Notes: a model not told the origin generated them from the sequence alone. A stretch of DNA of 64,000 nucleotides from Favolaschia claudopus (GCA_037176885.1 JAWWNJ010000222.1:186001-250000), one strand, 5' to 3'; shown: positions 23,432 to 35,721, counted from the first letter of the stretch. Numbers and translations: made by a program.

Positions 23432-26094
23432 TTACTCCTGCATCGAGGCCGCATTCTCGCGCAGGGCCTCCAAAACCCACAACGTATCATCCGCTGCCTC
23501 CTGCCATGCTGCCTTCTCACGCGCGTTACCGTCTTTCACCGCGGCCGCCCACCAATACAAGGTCGCGACAACACTAAGCAAGCCGTTCTTGCCGCGACAA
23601 GCGAGAACCTCCCAGTCCTCGTCACCAGCCAGTGTCTGCCATTTCCCATTCCTCCCATCCCTCTCGTCCCGCCACTGAGGCTGCATTACCGTCCACCATT
23701 TCCACCACCCCGCCGCGAAACCCTCCACATTGCGCACCACCATCATTTTCTTCGTTCTCCCCCGCCCATCCCTGATCCAGTCGCTCAACTCTGCAGGACG
23801 CCCAGCCGCTGGCAACGACTTCGTGCCGTGCTCAAACCCATACACCGATTCCAACTCGACCAGAGCGCCCAGAACCTTGTCATACGCCGCACCGACATCC
23901 TCGCGCGATATTTCGGTAAATGCCTTGCTGAACCACTCCGCCGAGTCAGACGGACACGTTGGGCGGTTGCGGGGCAGTGGCTCTGCCGGGGACGACGGTG
24001 GCTCTGCCGGGGATGACGCTGAATCCTCAGCCGCAGGCGGAGTGTCGGTATTAGCACCTCCCGCGGGTTTCTCATTCGCACCGCGCCACATGGGGCGGGC
24101 CTTAGGACGAGACGCATCCCCAATCTCCGGGACGACTGGACAGCCGTCCTCATCGGCGGGCGTTACCACAATGGAAGGAATCAAGGTGGACGCAGCGGGC
24201 GCGAGCGGCGCCGTGGAGGTCGGAGGCACGGTGTCGACGTCCATGTCCTCGCCGTTGTCGCCTGGCGCGTCGACATCCATCTCGACATCATAGTCCTCGA
24301 CCAGATGTTCCTGGTTGCTTGGTCGGGTGCGCGAGGAGCGGCGGGGAGGGGGAGGTGGGACGCTGACGGCAGCCGGGGCCTTCGTCGGTGCTTTGGCTTT
24401 CTCGCGAGGATTGACGATCTTCGACGCGGGACCAAGGCCGAGGCTGGCGAAAATGGCCTTATTGCGTTTGATGTTTTCCAAACGCTCCCTTTCCGCCTCT
24501 TGGGCCACCTTCAAGGACGCCGCAGCCTTCTCCTCCGCAGCCTTTTCCTCCGCCGTTTTATTGGCCGGCGCAGCCGGTGCGCTCTCCTCGACGTTCTCCT
24601 TGTCCGACTTCGACCTCTTCCGCTTCCGCCCCACTACCGCGTCCACCTTGCCCTTCGCCTTGCCCTTCGCCTTGCCCTTCGCCTTGCCCTTCGCCTTGCC
24701 CTTTCCCTTCGCGGACGCCTCCGCTTCCTCCTCTGACGCATCGGAGTCGGAGTCCGAGTCAGACGAGTCGGAGTCCGAGTCGAACTCAGCGTCGTCGTTC
24801 TCTGGCGGGAATTTGTAGGGAGCGTCGGGCAGCTTCATCAGGGCAGGAATGGCGGCTTCCGCACATTGCGTCGGGGCTGTAGTTGGAGTTCCGTCAGTTA
24901 GATAGTCATCTTCATCACGCGAAACACTTACTATAGGCGGTCTGCAAATATTCCTTGAAAACCTCCAAGAATTGACCGAATCGCGGCTTGTCCCAAGCAG
25001 GAAAATGTACAGGGACCGCGGAGAGGTTACTCCCAGAGCTCACGCTGGTCGCCTGGTCAGCCACAATCCAATCTTCAGCGCTTTAAACACTTACTGCACC
25101 GTTCCTATCTCTCCTCCGAATCTCGGTATCGGCCCGCCCATAATGACTGTTACCTGCAACCCCGTGTACTCCTGCACCCCTTTCATGATGGGTGACAGAA
25201 ACTTGCCGACGTTGTCGATGCAACTACGAGTGTCGGTCGATAAGTGCATATCCTCGTATACTTGACGCATCACTTACTTCTGGCGAGCCACCGGCAACTT
25301 TGAGGGACCGTCTTTCACGCGCTTGACGTACTCAGCCTTCGCCTCGCTCGCAGCCGCCGACGCCCGACCACGGATGGAGTCCCGCTCCTCCGATGGCATC
25401 TCATTGAAGATTTGCCGCGCGATTTTCGTTCTAAACGAGAGGGGAGGAGCTTTGGTGGTAGCGGCGGCGCCGTCAGAACCGACTGATTCCTCAGCCCAGC
25501 GGGAGTCGACAGTAGGGGCGATCAGATTGTCGTAGGACTCATGCATAAATTGTTGGTAGCCTTGCCGTGCCTTTGGAGGCTTTTCGACGCCGGACAGTTT
25601 AGCAAGAAGCACCGCGAAGGGGCTATCCACGGAAGCGCCTCTCTTGTCGAGACCTCGGCGCAGAGAGCGAGCGCGATACTTGAGCCATCGCCGAATCCGC
25701 TGAGGAAAAAAGGAGGAAGATCAGACGCGTCATGTCACAAATGTCACAAGTCACTCACCACGTTCAGGTCCTCGATTCGCGTCTGCTTCTCCCGCTGCTC
25801 CTCCTCGGTAACCTCCTCCGTCTCTGGAACAGCCAAGGGGTCGTAGTCAGGCAGAGGAAGCTCCGGTTCCTCAGAATCAGCAAGACGCCAACTGATTCGC
25901 GTATGAAACTCGTTGGCGACGGCCAGAAAAGCGTCGCGCTCCGCCCGCCAACCTCTTTCCAACGCGTCGGCGTAAATTGCGACGTGCGGCTTCAGGATGT
26001 CTTCTCGCGCCCCTTCGGCCCACATTTTGTTGTTTCGACGATCCGCCTTCGCCTTCCGCTTCCATTCACGCTTTTTCTTGTTGCTGTTCGCCAT
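23432..26094 (-). CDS. Basic/acidic lineage-specific protein of unknown function
   Basis: Five exons join on the minus strand from MANSNKKKREWKRKAKADRR (ATG at 26094) to the TAA at 23432-23434, giving roughly 780 residues. Exon 1 ends EDLNV; exon 2 starts RIRRWLKYRARSLRRGLDKR and contains KPPKARQGYQQFMHESYDNL; exon 3 has IMGGPIPRFGGEIGTVQ; exon 4 has VPVHFPAWDKPRFGQFLEVF; exon 5 starts PTQCAEAAIPALMKLPDAP. Then come a Ser/Asp acidic tract, a KGKAKGKAKGK repeat (24650-24712, an 18-bp-style DNA repeat) and KRKRSK, so the protein is probably nuclear. The C-terminus is tryptophan-rich (AAGWWKWWTVMQPQW). I recall this architecture as a many-copy family in Agaricomycetes without known function; it often looks recently duplicated and may be mobile or silenced in company with transposons. 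Confidence 0.75.
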
Positions 26095-26408
26095 AGCTTC
26101 TGGAGTTCTCGCTCGTCACACAACCACCACGAAAACGACTCAAGAACTCACAGGAAACTTCTTGTAGAACGGGCGGTCGAAATTCGGAGTGCGCGAGTGG
26201 TCAAGAACAAGAAAAAAATAACCGAAGACATCAATCACTTTCAAACACAAGACCTGCATCCCAACCTGTGATAGCCCGGTCCGGTTGGCTGTCTCTGGCC
26301 TCCCCCATTCGTCGCGGAGTATCATGCGGCTCCTTCCCCTTTTAATCTCTCTTTAACGCATCCCCTCCCATAGTCCTCCCATCCACTCGACCCTCTGTCT
26401 CTCCCGCC

Positions 26409-27198
26409 ATGGCTCAAGTCCCGCTCGACGCAGAGGGAGCTCCCGCTCCCCCCGCATCTGTGACCGCCTCCGGCACTTCCTGTAAGCTTATCTTACTATC
26501 CATGTATTTGCTTTTTTTCACACTGCAGTAGCTGTCCCTGTACAAGTCAATCTTGTCATCACCCAGGATATTCACCACCACGCGTGTGAGTCGCGCGCTG
26601 CCTCATTTCCACTCATTAAACTTACTATTCATCTCAAGCCGCCCCCGTCCCATCTCCTGAGCTCCTTCCCGGCGCTGTCCGCTCCGAGGCCCCCTGGGTT
26701 GCCAGTCTGTACTCAGTCGTTCCCGCCGGCCCTCTCGTCGCAATCAACGAGCCGCTGGGTCCCTGGTACTCCGTAACCCGCGGACGCTACGTCGGCGTCA
26801 CCAACCTTCTGCCTCTCGCCGCCGCTGCAACAATCTCCGTCCCCGGTGCTTCCTACAACGGGTACAAGGTTGAGGCTTTTGCCCTGAACGCGTTCAACGC
26901 CGCCCTCGCCCTCGGGGCCGTTCAGATTCTCGCTGGTAAGTTCACCTCCACTTTCTTGTCTCACTTTGCTCATCGACTCCCCATCTCCATCGATTACCGT
27001 GTACATAGCCTGATCGCATGTATTTTGTATCACAATATAGTTCTTTGCGCGTGGCGCTCCCACTTCCATCTGCCTGACCAGATCTGATAATTTTCTGAGC
27101 TTACTACAAAAGGTACAGAGGCGGTGTTTCTCCTCTACCTCTTTTCCTCTTCTACGATGTCCAGCGTGCGCCTCAATTCTACCGATACTCAGCCTTAG
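26409..27198 (+). CDS. Small protein with viroplasmin-like (RNase H1 N-terminal) domain
   Basis: The ATG at 26409 starts MAQVPLDAEGAPAPPASVTA. Two introns follow, then the exon reading PWVASLYSVVPAGPLVAI and GPWYSVTRGRYVGVTNLL, ending GAVQILA at a GTAAGT donor (about 26937). The pattern WYSVTRGRYVGV, then about 20 residues, then YNGYKVEAFALNAFN fits the fold that in eukaryotic RNase H1 binds RNA/DNA hybrids. No RNase H catalytic domain follows. A last exon GTEAVFLLYLFSSSTMSSV with a stop at 27196-27198 is possible but weakly supported. Another gene with the same type of domain lies 3.1 kb downstream (30308). Confidence 0.55.
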
Positions 27199-27273
27199 CT
27201 CACTACCCCCTCTCAGAAATATGTTGATGTGTCCTGCGTCATCTATCCTCGCATTCTTGGTGAACGAACCAAA

Positions 27274-27723
27274 ATGGACATTTCCATGCTACGGTCCCGA
27301 CCTCTCACCCTCGGCGAAGCAGCGGAACAGCGGGTCATGGATTGGTTCACCCCCGATCCTCTCCAGTGCCCACTCTGCTACAAACTCCACATCCGGCATG
27401 AAGACGTCCACGACGGTACCTTCAGCGTCATCTTTGCCTGCCCCCACACTCTGGACTCGGAAGAACTCGACACCCTCTCTCCCAACAAGTGCATCGATGT
27501 ACTGATGCGCTCCGCCCGCACCTGTCCCGGCCACGTGGTCGTTGTCAAGCACGCCATTCCGCCCGAACGCATCCCGCTGAATCGCGACATGCCTCTCATC
27601 AATCTCCCACCCCGCGACTATCCCAAGGTCGACGAGCTTGTTCGCAGGTTAGTTAAATATTACGCCTACCCGTACCTCTCCAACTCACATGCGGTAAGCG
27701 GGCCGCCACTCCGTGCGGCATGA
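27274..27723 (+). CDS. Hypothetical reading frame
   Basis: A frame of about 150 codons with strong codon-like composition, starting MDISMLRSRPLTLGEAAEQR (ATG 27274). It contains DPLQCPLCYKLHIRHEDVH, a possible half zinc site, and LINLPPRDYPKVDELVRR. A GTTAGT donor after VRR suggests the true exon ends near 27645 and the remaining codons are intron. No family recognised. An upstream in-frame ATG at 27229 is also possible. Confidence 0.35.
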   Translation: MDISMLRSRPLTLGEAAEQRVMDWFTPDPLQCPLCYKLHIRHEDVHDGTFSVIFACPHTLDSEELDTLSPNKCIDVLMRSARTCPGHVVVVKHAIPPERIPLNRDMPLINLPPRDYPKVDELVRRLVKYYAYPYLSNSHAVSGPPLRAA

Positions 27724-30307
27724 CTCGTACTTTTTATTTTTTATTTTTAACAACTCGAAAGTTCTGCCTGCAAGTGCAAACCTGCGCAGCAAGCCTTCAA
27801 TTAGTATCCCCAGGCTTCCGCAAATATGAGTATCAGTGCGATCTGAACTTCAGCGAAAAAACGCGACGTGTCAGTCATGTGGTGTGTGACATCAGTGACC
27901 TGTACCACATCCCTCCTTTCCGTCTTCCTTCATCTTGTGGCTTGTTCTGCTTGTCCCGTCCCCCGAAGCGCATATGTCCGATCCCGGACAACCCATACGG
28001 CTTACCAACGCGTCCCACCCCGCTAAAACACGTCGATATCGTACAGATTGCAGCGTCTCCTAGATTAAGCACCACGCAAGTACCACTATATTCGCCAAGC
28101 TCACTCCTCCTGGTTGGTTGTCCCTGCTTCGTGTTGACTCAAACCAGGGACAAGGGCACCAGGCATCGGTGTGGAATCCTGTTTCGCATGAAGGTTGATT
28201 TGCTGATGCTATGTGCAGGCTCAGATACACTGTCTCAAGTTTACCTTTATCTGCTCCCGGAATACCACTAGGTATGCCGCTATCTTTGCTTTTCGTTTGG
28301 GCCAGTTTTCACTTTGTATATGTCGTTCTGGCCAACCTATGTGTCCCTTCATTGCCAACTTTGATCATCATGCAATCGGCCCTTGAAATCCCATGCTGCA
28401 GGATTCAGAGATGCGGAGTTGATTTTGGTTCTAGGTACGTTTCTACTTTTATTTCCTCTCACCCTTCTCCTTTCTCCCCTTTTTCTTCAGCGTCTCCAGT
28501 CTTTCCCAGATCCAATCCATATCTAATTCCTTTTCAGCCTCGCATTCGAATTTGGTACCGTCGTCACCGTCGATCCAACCACCTACAAGCTCGATGTCTT
28601 GTCCTCTGAGATTTCGGCTTCCCGCAAGCAAGGAATTCAGCTCAGCGGCATCCAGGTGCGTGCATTGTATTGTTACCAAACGTTCCTGCGCTGATTTGAG
28701 GGCCGCTTTCTTTTGTTCTGTTAGTTGCACGGCGTTCGCAACAACCAAATGCATCGAGTCTGTCAAGTCGACAAAGTTGAAGCAAAATTTGTTCGCTGCG
28801 CGACTGAATCGGTGTGTGCGCTACGCTCTGTTTCCTTTTTGTTACTAAATAATCCCTTGTAATGCCTACATTCATTCTGCTGCAATGTCCACACCTTCCA
28901 CTTCATTCAAGATATGATTTCAATCCTCACTTTCTATAGTGTTGATTTGGTGTGTTCCTCTTTTTTTCTTTGCATTCTAACAGAGTCAAACTACGATCAG
29001 ACTCGATTGCGCGAAGGAGCGCTCTCGAGGTGAAAAGGACACCCCAAGCTCGAGTCAGTGTCAGTAATTTTACCTTCTTTCCTCCACTGACGCGACTCTG
29101 AGCGGTACAAAACTGCGATGTCCGTCAGTGTTAGACGTGTATATTCGTAAGTGAAATATCTGTGCCAACTTCACAAGCGGGTCTAATATATGTCTCAAAG
29201 TGTGATTGACGCCAACTACCGGGGCCATTTTGATACAATTTGTCGCCCACTGCCCAGGTGATCATTGACCTAGTGAGTTATCGATGCTTCCGAGTCAGCT
29301 AGAGCCTAAGTCATATATACAGACAGCAGCAGATCAATGAGCCAACCTTCGATGGACGACAACGGTGCGCGGCTCCTCAGTGTTATTCTAGCTTGCCTGT
29401 GTATTATAGTACCCTGAATACATTGCATTTTGCCGAAATTGAACGTACGCGACCCAAAAATCAGTGGTTCAACCGAAATTAATTAGCGCCGGCGCGCACT
29501 AAGTAATTTGGAGTGCTTTGGGCACTAATTTCGATCAACTTGAATAGCTTCCACGGAAGAGTTCAAACGGAAATTCACCTTAGAAAACTTTTCCGAGACG
29601 CGATGCTGAAACTCAACCAAAGCTAAAGATGAATCCTATCATTTGACTACTAGATCTCGCGGGATAACAAGGAAATTGAGCGCGACTCGAGCTCACAGTT
29701 GGGTTCTTGTTGGATTACGGACGACGGCGACTCGGACAACTTCGAGAATTGAGAATTGAGGAACTTGCGATCTGTTGGCCCAGGGTGTCACCACCACATT
29801 GATTCAGAAGTAACAACAGGAGATTTAGTCCGATTGAACTTCCAGGCTCAAAGCTCGCTCGGTCGCCGCTTGCGCGTTGACCAGCTCGCATTGAGTCGAC
29901 GTGGGTTTTTGCGGTTACCAATGCCCTGGATTCTAAATCAGATGTCATCAGATGTATCATCAAATTCGTGGGAGAAAAACGCGTTTTCCTTACAATCTAA
30001 AATGCGGACACTGATGCAATCAAAAATTCGATTTCCTCATCCTGAAAAACGAAAAGAACGACTACTTAAAAGTACTCGTAACAAATACGCAGATGCGTCG
30101 CCCGCGGGGCTTGGACGCTGGGTGCCACGATGATCCCTACACCACCTCGTCCCCTCTCTTTGCAGTAAATTTGTATTGTGTCGTAAAATATATTGTGCCG
30201 TAACTTGCCTGCTTCGATCTGCCTTGATTCAACTTCGATCTGGAAGAAGATCAATCGATCGCAATGACATCCCAAATCTGAAATTCTGACATTCCATTAT
30301 TCCCTCC
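27724..30307. other. Mostly non-coding stretch with one weak minus-strand frame
   Basis: The only frame of note is 28449-28766 on the minus strand (about 105 residues, including KKAALKSAQERLVTIQ and ELDMDWIWERLETLKKK), which is hydrophilic and could be an exon, but no splice partners or family were identified. The rest, especially 28870-30300, is AT-richer and holds nothing I recognise. The right end is the promoter of the gene at 30308. Confidence 0.35.
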
Positions 30308-31202
30308 ATGCGCACTGTATCGAACGACCCACCGCCGCCGTACGAACGCCGCCCTCCAGGGCCCGTCCCCGAACTCGACGACCTCTTCGCCGGACTACAC
30401 CTTGGCGAAGAACATGCAAGAACCGTCACTCCTCCACCCGTAACACCTAGTCCACCGCAAACGCCCAATCGCTATCAAGTACGGTCGGCTCCCATAACCC
30501 CAACGCTCAATAGCCGTACCGCCTACAAGGTAACCACGCCTCGAGGCCAACACCTCGTCGACGAATGGTAAGCTTCATCTACTCTCAGACGACGTACTTC
30601 AATGCCCACGCGTCTCAGGCCCACAGCTGCTGCGGAAAGTCAGGGAGTTTCCGATGCTCATGTGCTTGCCCTCCGTCACTCTCGCTCCCCTCGAAAACCC
30701 AAGGCTCGTGCCTATGCTGTCTTCCGTGGTCGTTCCATTGGGGTCTTTGACACTTGGTAAGATGTCAGCTTTCTCCGATCTACATCTTTCTATCAATCGT
30801 TTTCTTTTGCAGGGCAGAGGCACAAGCCGCAACCACCAGACTCCGCTTCGCTCTCTACCAAGGCTATTCCTCCCGCCAGCGAGCTCTAACAGCGTTTGAA
30901 TTCGCGCAGGGAAAGGGTTGGACGTGCAGCAGCACAGATTGGGTCGATGCGCCTGTGGAGACGGATTCTGCTCCCCTCCCCCTTTCCAATGACAACCCAT
31001 CACCGTCCCCCCTCGCAGAGCCTACATTCGAGGCATGGTACATCGTCTACGGCGGGATCAACCCCGGCATTTTTGCCTCCAGGTCGGCTCTCGTCTTGTA
31101 CCGTCACAACCTTCACTGACATTCCTTAGTCTCGAATGTGCGCTTAATGTCGCCGGCGTTGAGCTTTCGGTGCACGAGAAACCACCCGTAGGTGTGACAT
31201 AA
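30308..31202 (+). CDS. Protein with two viroplasmin-like (RNase H1 N-terminal) segments
   Basis: Four exons join cleanly: MRTVSNDPPPPYERRPPGP ... HLVDE, then PTAAAESQGVSDAHVLALRH, then AEAQAATTRLRFALYQGYSS, and a last exon SLECALNVAGVELSVHEKPP that stops with TAA at 31200-31202. Two introns are flanked by split TG|G tryptophan codons. The first domain reads RAYAVFRGRSIGVFDTWAEA followed by RALTAFEFAQGKGW, a textbook RNase H1 hybrid-binding (viroplasmin) pattern. The second, FEAWYIVYGGINPGIFASSL, is a shorter, partial version. The N-terminus is Pro-rich and contains ELDDLFAGLHLGEE. There is no catalytic RNase H domain, so the likely role is nucleic-acid binding, perhaps of RNA/DNA hybrids; this is inferred from the fold only. 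About 250 residues. Confidence 0.75.
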
Positions 31203-31514
31203 TGCCATCACTGTTCACTGTAGCAACCGGTTGCGTTCACATTAGCACTGACTCTAGCAAGGCCCTTGCTAGCCTATATAATACAGTGTTTTGTGCCTAT
31301 TTCTCACCTGTACTGCCGCGCCCACATCATCAGGCCTACGTACGGCTCGTTCGGCGCCGCCGCCAACATTTATATCATCAAAAACGACGTCGGATGTATT
31401 GCCCGATACAGATTACATTTGATGCGCCGTATATACGTCCCGCTCGTGGCCCCCGTCCCCCCCGCTTCCGCTCAACTACACGTCGCCGCCCCCACTATCC
31501 CTGCACCCCCGCCG
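31203..31514. other. Short flank between the viroplasmin-like gene and the KDZ remnant
   Basis: No gene seen. It would contain the 3' end of the KDZ element (its terminal repeat) if the element is otherwise complete on this side, but I could not define that end. Confidence 0.3.
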
Positions 31515-32250
31515 TCAAGCGTGTTCGTCTCCGCTGCGCGCCCGCGTCTGACGCACGCCGCTGCCCCCGCTGCCCGCCGCGCCGGCCCCCGCAGCTTCCT
31601 CAACCAGGTCCAACCCAACCACCGGTGCCGCATCTATCCCCCCCTGCAGCAGGTCTTCGTAAACCGTGCCATCTTGCCTCATCACGTCGCGCACAGCGGT
31701 CGCAACCGACCGATCCCACCCCGCACGAAAACTCCCGGCGATCCGTCGATGTATGGCCACCTTCCGCTCGCCGTTAGTGATTTTCAGGCGCGTTATATAC
31801 GGTACACTCACCTGCCGTGCCGCGTATGCCTTCAGACCCACTTCCAGCGAATTATCAACAGTTCCGCACCTCCCGCTTTGACCGCGCTGCCTCCACTGCC
31901 CCTGAATCCACCCCAGCATCCTCAACACGCGTCGCATCTCCTCCCGTAAGATTGACACTTCCTCGACCCACCGGTCCCGACGGGCTTTCGCCTTGGACCA
32001 CTCCACGCGCACCGCTGATTCCACGCGTTAGCATACCCTTTACCTCGAGCCAGCGCAGCGTACCTTCACAAAGCTGAGCTTCGTCTGCCCCCGGACCACC
32101 TCCAGCCGTCCAGATCCACGACAGCGTCACCTTGCGATTTGAGGGTTCGTTCCGCCCCGCTTTCGCAGACCCCAGCCGATTCAGCTTCCGCGTCGCCGCC
32201 GCATCGTTCTCCGCCTCCGTGTTGGTGGTCAGATCGGACGCCTTTAACTC
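31515..32250 (-). pseudogene. C-terminal remnant of a KDZ (Kyakuja-Dileera-Zisupton) transposase
   Basis: Reading left from 32250 on the minus strand, the frame is ELKASDLTTNTEAENDAAA then RKVTLSWIWTAGGGPGADEA, an intron, VRVEWSKAKARRDRWVEEVS and ILREEMRRVLRMLGWIQGQW, then VGLKAYAARQ, a second short intron and RKVAIHRRIAGSFRAGWDRS. The strings SWIW, LRVEW.KA.AR..RW.EEV and L.EEMRRVL are typical of the C-terminal end of fungal KDZ transposases. The catalytic N-terminal and central parts are missing because the sequence changes at 32251 to the first module of the repeat array. KDZ transposases are cut-and-paste DDE enzymes; this remnant cannot be active. Confidence 0.75.
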
Positions 32251-32680
32251 CTAGCTACGGTAACGGGGAATTGGGCACCCAATTCCTTCAAAACGGTCCC
32301 AGAACGAGGGGAATTCGGGGCAACAACGACAGCGTGGGAGGGAATAGGGGGCAACTCCGAAAAATGCCTCCCAAATCCAGGGAATTCGGAGCAACAGCTG
32401 GAATAGGGGGCAACACGAACTCTGCCAGAATTTTCGGACAAGAAACAAACACACAATAAATATAGTCGAACACAGCACCCTATAAGAAATCAAAAAGGAC
32501 AACAGAATCTTATAGTCACCAGCCAGGCCTTATAAGAATTGCGACTCACTGCCAAAAAAAATTATAAGCCAGAGCCAAGGCTTATAAGAAATGCAATTAA
32601 AATAGCCGACTCTGAGGCCTTGTAAGAAACCAGGAAAAATAGTGGAGACCAAAAGGGTGCCAAATAGGCTACAAATCAGC
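32251..32680. repeat. Array module 1 (palindrome centre GGCA, leader ACGG), left boundary of array
   Basis: Palindrome GGAATTGGGCACCCAATTCC at 32267-32286 (central CA unpaired). Iterons start at 32310, 32341, 32381 and 32400 (GGAATTCGGGGCAACA and GGAATAGGGGGCAAC forms). The tail is cut after AAATCAGC. Its left side abuts the KDZ remnant. Confidence 0.85.
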
Positions 32681-34176
32681 CTAGCTATCTTCCCCGGGAA
32701 TGCAGGCCTGAATTCCGTGAGACAGGCCCCGAAACCAGTGGAATCCACACCACCTTTGGCAGCGTGGGAGGGAATCCATGCCACCTTTTTGAATAATGCC
32801 CTCGGAATGGGCGGAATCCACGCCACCTACAGCGAAAGGGTGAAAATGGACCTGAAATGACTGGAATCCACGCCACCTACTAGAATCCACGCCACCTGCC
32901 GAAATCCACCCAAAATCTGAGAGCCAACTCGAAAATGTGAGCAGAAACTTATAGACGAGCCCAAGGCCTTATAATAAATGCGAAAAAAATTATAGCCAAG
33001 TGCGAGCCCTTATAATTAATGCCGATTAAAGCCATTATTATAGTTACCGGTTGCGGACTATAATGACAGTGCGGAAAATTATTATTGGAACCAAATACGT
33101 CCCAAATGGCTTACAAACTATGGTAGTGTCACCGCGAATGGCCTGACAGGTCTCGTTGACTTGCTATATGGCCACGAACGGAAACCGTACGGCGAAAACC
33201 GAAACTCTGATAGCAGAGTCAATTATGCACCAATTGCCTTGGTTGTAGGCTCGAATTGAAGCGTTTGAATGCTGCTACAAGGCTACACTGCCAGCAATCG
33301 CATTGAACTAAGTCAAGGTACTCAGGTATTGGGACGTGTTGAATATATACGGTCATCTGCGCCCAGACACAAGGGCACTGCATCAATTGAATACGTCTCA
33401 CTGATAGGCCTTCAAAACCACGCATTACATGTCTCTGGTGTCCTGGCAAGGTTTAGGCATATCGACTTCAGACAGTACAGACACTGCGTAGACAATACAA
33501 GCACCGAACACGCTGATCGAAGCTATACGGCAGACACAAGTGTACCGCATCAATTGAACACGTCTGATAGGTGCTCAGAACGAAGCATCACAGGTCTCTG
33601 GTGTCCTGGCAAGGTTTAGTGCGTAAACCCAAACACGCCGATCGAAGCTATACGGAATCTAGCAAGGCAACACCAGAGCAGAGACGTTAAGGTTGGGGAC
33701 AACCCAACAGCACGGACGTTAAGGTTAGCGACCCCACTCCCCCGATGGAATCCACTGTTGTCCTAAATTTTTTTGGCAGCTTCGGAAAGGAAATCGAAGA
33801 GCACACAATCCAGCAAGGCAGTGTACGGGTTAACGACAGAATGCAGCAAGACATTGGCGAACTAGCCGCTCATAGCTGCCCGCTAGAACGTAAAGGAAAC
33901 CAAGGTCATCGGAGTGAGGGAAGAGACGTATTCAAGTAGCGACCAGCCATTATAAGGCCAGATAGCACAGAGACTCAATACAAGGCTTCAAAGTGAACAG
34001 AAGGACATATTCAAAGGCTAAGCAACCATTATAAGGCCAGAACAGTACCCAATACAACCAGAGGCTCATAGTGTTCAATTGAGTCAAGACTGTGTACCAG
34101 CAGCCAGAGTCAATGCCTTGGAATGGAGCAAAGCCTTGGTGTGAAGGCTTGGAATGCGGAGGGGGATCCCGAAAGA
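32681..34176. repeat. Array module 2, full length (palindrome with CAGGCCTG core)
   Basis: Palindrome GGAATGCAGGCCTGAATTCC at 32697-32716 has one mismatched pair. Iterons (GGAATCCACGCCACC) start at 32740 and 32771 and recur to about 32905. The tail is complete and ends CCCGAAAGACT. The head is repeated at 61128. Confidence 0.85.
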
Positions 34177-34674
34177 CTAGCTATCTTACCCGGGAATTTT
34201 GCGCAAAATTCCGTTAAAAAGGACCTCAAAACAGCGGAATTATGGGCAAACAGGCCAGCGTGGGAAGGAATTATGGGCAGATCATTTCAAAACACCCCAA
34301 ATTCAAGGAATTCTGGGCAAACACTGGAATTCTGGGCAAACGAAACAAGTGCCAGCAATGGCCTGCCTTGTACAAAAAACTTATAAGCCCTCACCACTGA
34401 CTAAAAGGAACAAAGACACAAACACACTCCTTATAGTCACCAGCCAGGCCTTATAAGAATTGCGACTCACTGCCAGAAAAAAATATAAGCCAGAGCCAAG
34501 GCTTATAAGAAATGCAATTGAACAGCCGACTCAAGCCATCGGGAAAAATTGGTGGAAACCAAAAGGGTGCCAAATAGCCCACAGACCAGCCTAGGGTCAC
34601 CGCAAACACCCGAACAGGTCCCGTTGACTTGCTATAATGACTTGGATGGAAAACGTGCAAATTCGACCGAAAGC
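34177..34674. repeat. Array module 3 (palindrome centre TGCGCA, AAAA arms)
   Basis: Perfect palindrome GGAATTTTGCGCAAAATTCC at 34193-34212. Iterons GGAATTATGGGCA / GGAATTCTGGGCAAAC start at 34236, 34267, 34307 and 34326. The tail is cut within the region following GTGCTATAATGACTTGG. Confidence 0.85.
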
Positions 34675-35721
34675 CTAGCTATCTTCCCCGGGAATGCAGG
34701 GCGGCATTCCGTGAAAAGGTCTCTGGATCTACTGGAATTCACGGCGTCGTTGGGATCGTGGGAAGGAATCCACGGCGCATCAATGCAACAGGGTGTAAAT
34801 TGGACCTCAAATCAACGGAATCCATGGCGTCGCAAGGAATCCACGGCGTCGTCTGCCAACCCTCTGCCAACAGGAAAATAAAAAGAACACTGCCAAACAA
34901 TCTCAGCACCAACTCGAAAGTGCACAAGAAATCTTATAGACGAGCCCAAGCTCTTATATTAAATGCGAAAAAAATTATAACCAAGTGCGAGCCCTTATAA
35001 TTAATGCCAATTAAATTCATTATTATGGTGGGCCGTACAGCACTATATTAACGCCGCCAAAAAATCTTGTGGGAACCAAAGATGTCCCCAATGGCTTACA
35101 AACCATGGTAGTGTCACCACGAATGGCCTGACAGATCTCCTTGACTTGCTATATGGCTTCGAACGGAAACCGTAGGGCGAAAACCGAAACTCTGATAGCA
35201 GAGTCAACTGTGCACCGATTGACTTGGTTGTAGGCTCGAATTGAAGCGTTTGAATGCCGCTACAAGGCTACACTGCCAGCGACCGCATTGAACTAAGTCA
35301 AGGTACTCAGGTATTGGGACGTGTTGAATATATACGGTCATTTGCGTGCAAAGACAAGTGCACTGCATCGATTGAATGTGTCTCACTGATAGGACTTGAA
35401 AGCCACACATTATAGGTCTCTGGTGTCCTGGCAAGGTTTAGGGATATCGACTTCAGATGGTATAGACACTGTGTAGAAGGGACAAGCATCGAACACTGCA
35501 ACCGAACAAATACGGAATCCAGCAAGGCAACACCAGAGCAGAGACGTTAAGGTTGGTGACAACCCAGCAGCACGGACGTTAAGGTTAGCGACCCCACTCC
35601 CCCGACGGAATTCACCAAAATCCAAAATTTTTTCGGCAGCTTCGGAAAGGAAATCGAAGAGCACACAATCCAGCAAGGCAGTGTACGGGTTAACAACGGA
35701 ATGCAGCAAAGCATTGGCGAA
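34675..35721. repeat. Array module 4 (GCATTCC arms, CGGCGTCG iterons)
   Basis: Inverted repeat GGAATGC ... GCATTCC at 34691-34710 with a non-palindromic centre. Iterons GGAATTCACGGCGTCG and GGAATCCACGGCGCATC start at 34734 and 34765. The tail is cut at GCGAA|CTAG; an intact tail would read on as CTAGCCACTC, so four bases are shared at this switch. Confidence 0.85.

Noticed and set aside
24305..24882. Plus-strand frames rich in Ala/Pro/Leu/Phe
   Set aside because: They are shadows of the KGKAK repeat and acidic tract of the minus-strand gene at 23432-26094.
33690..33740. ACGTTAAGGTTAG boxes as degenerate telomere repeats
   Set aside because: Only two separated boxes per tail, not tandem, and the unit does not match a fungal telomere repeat.
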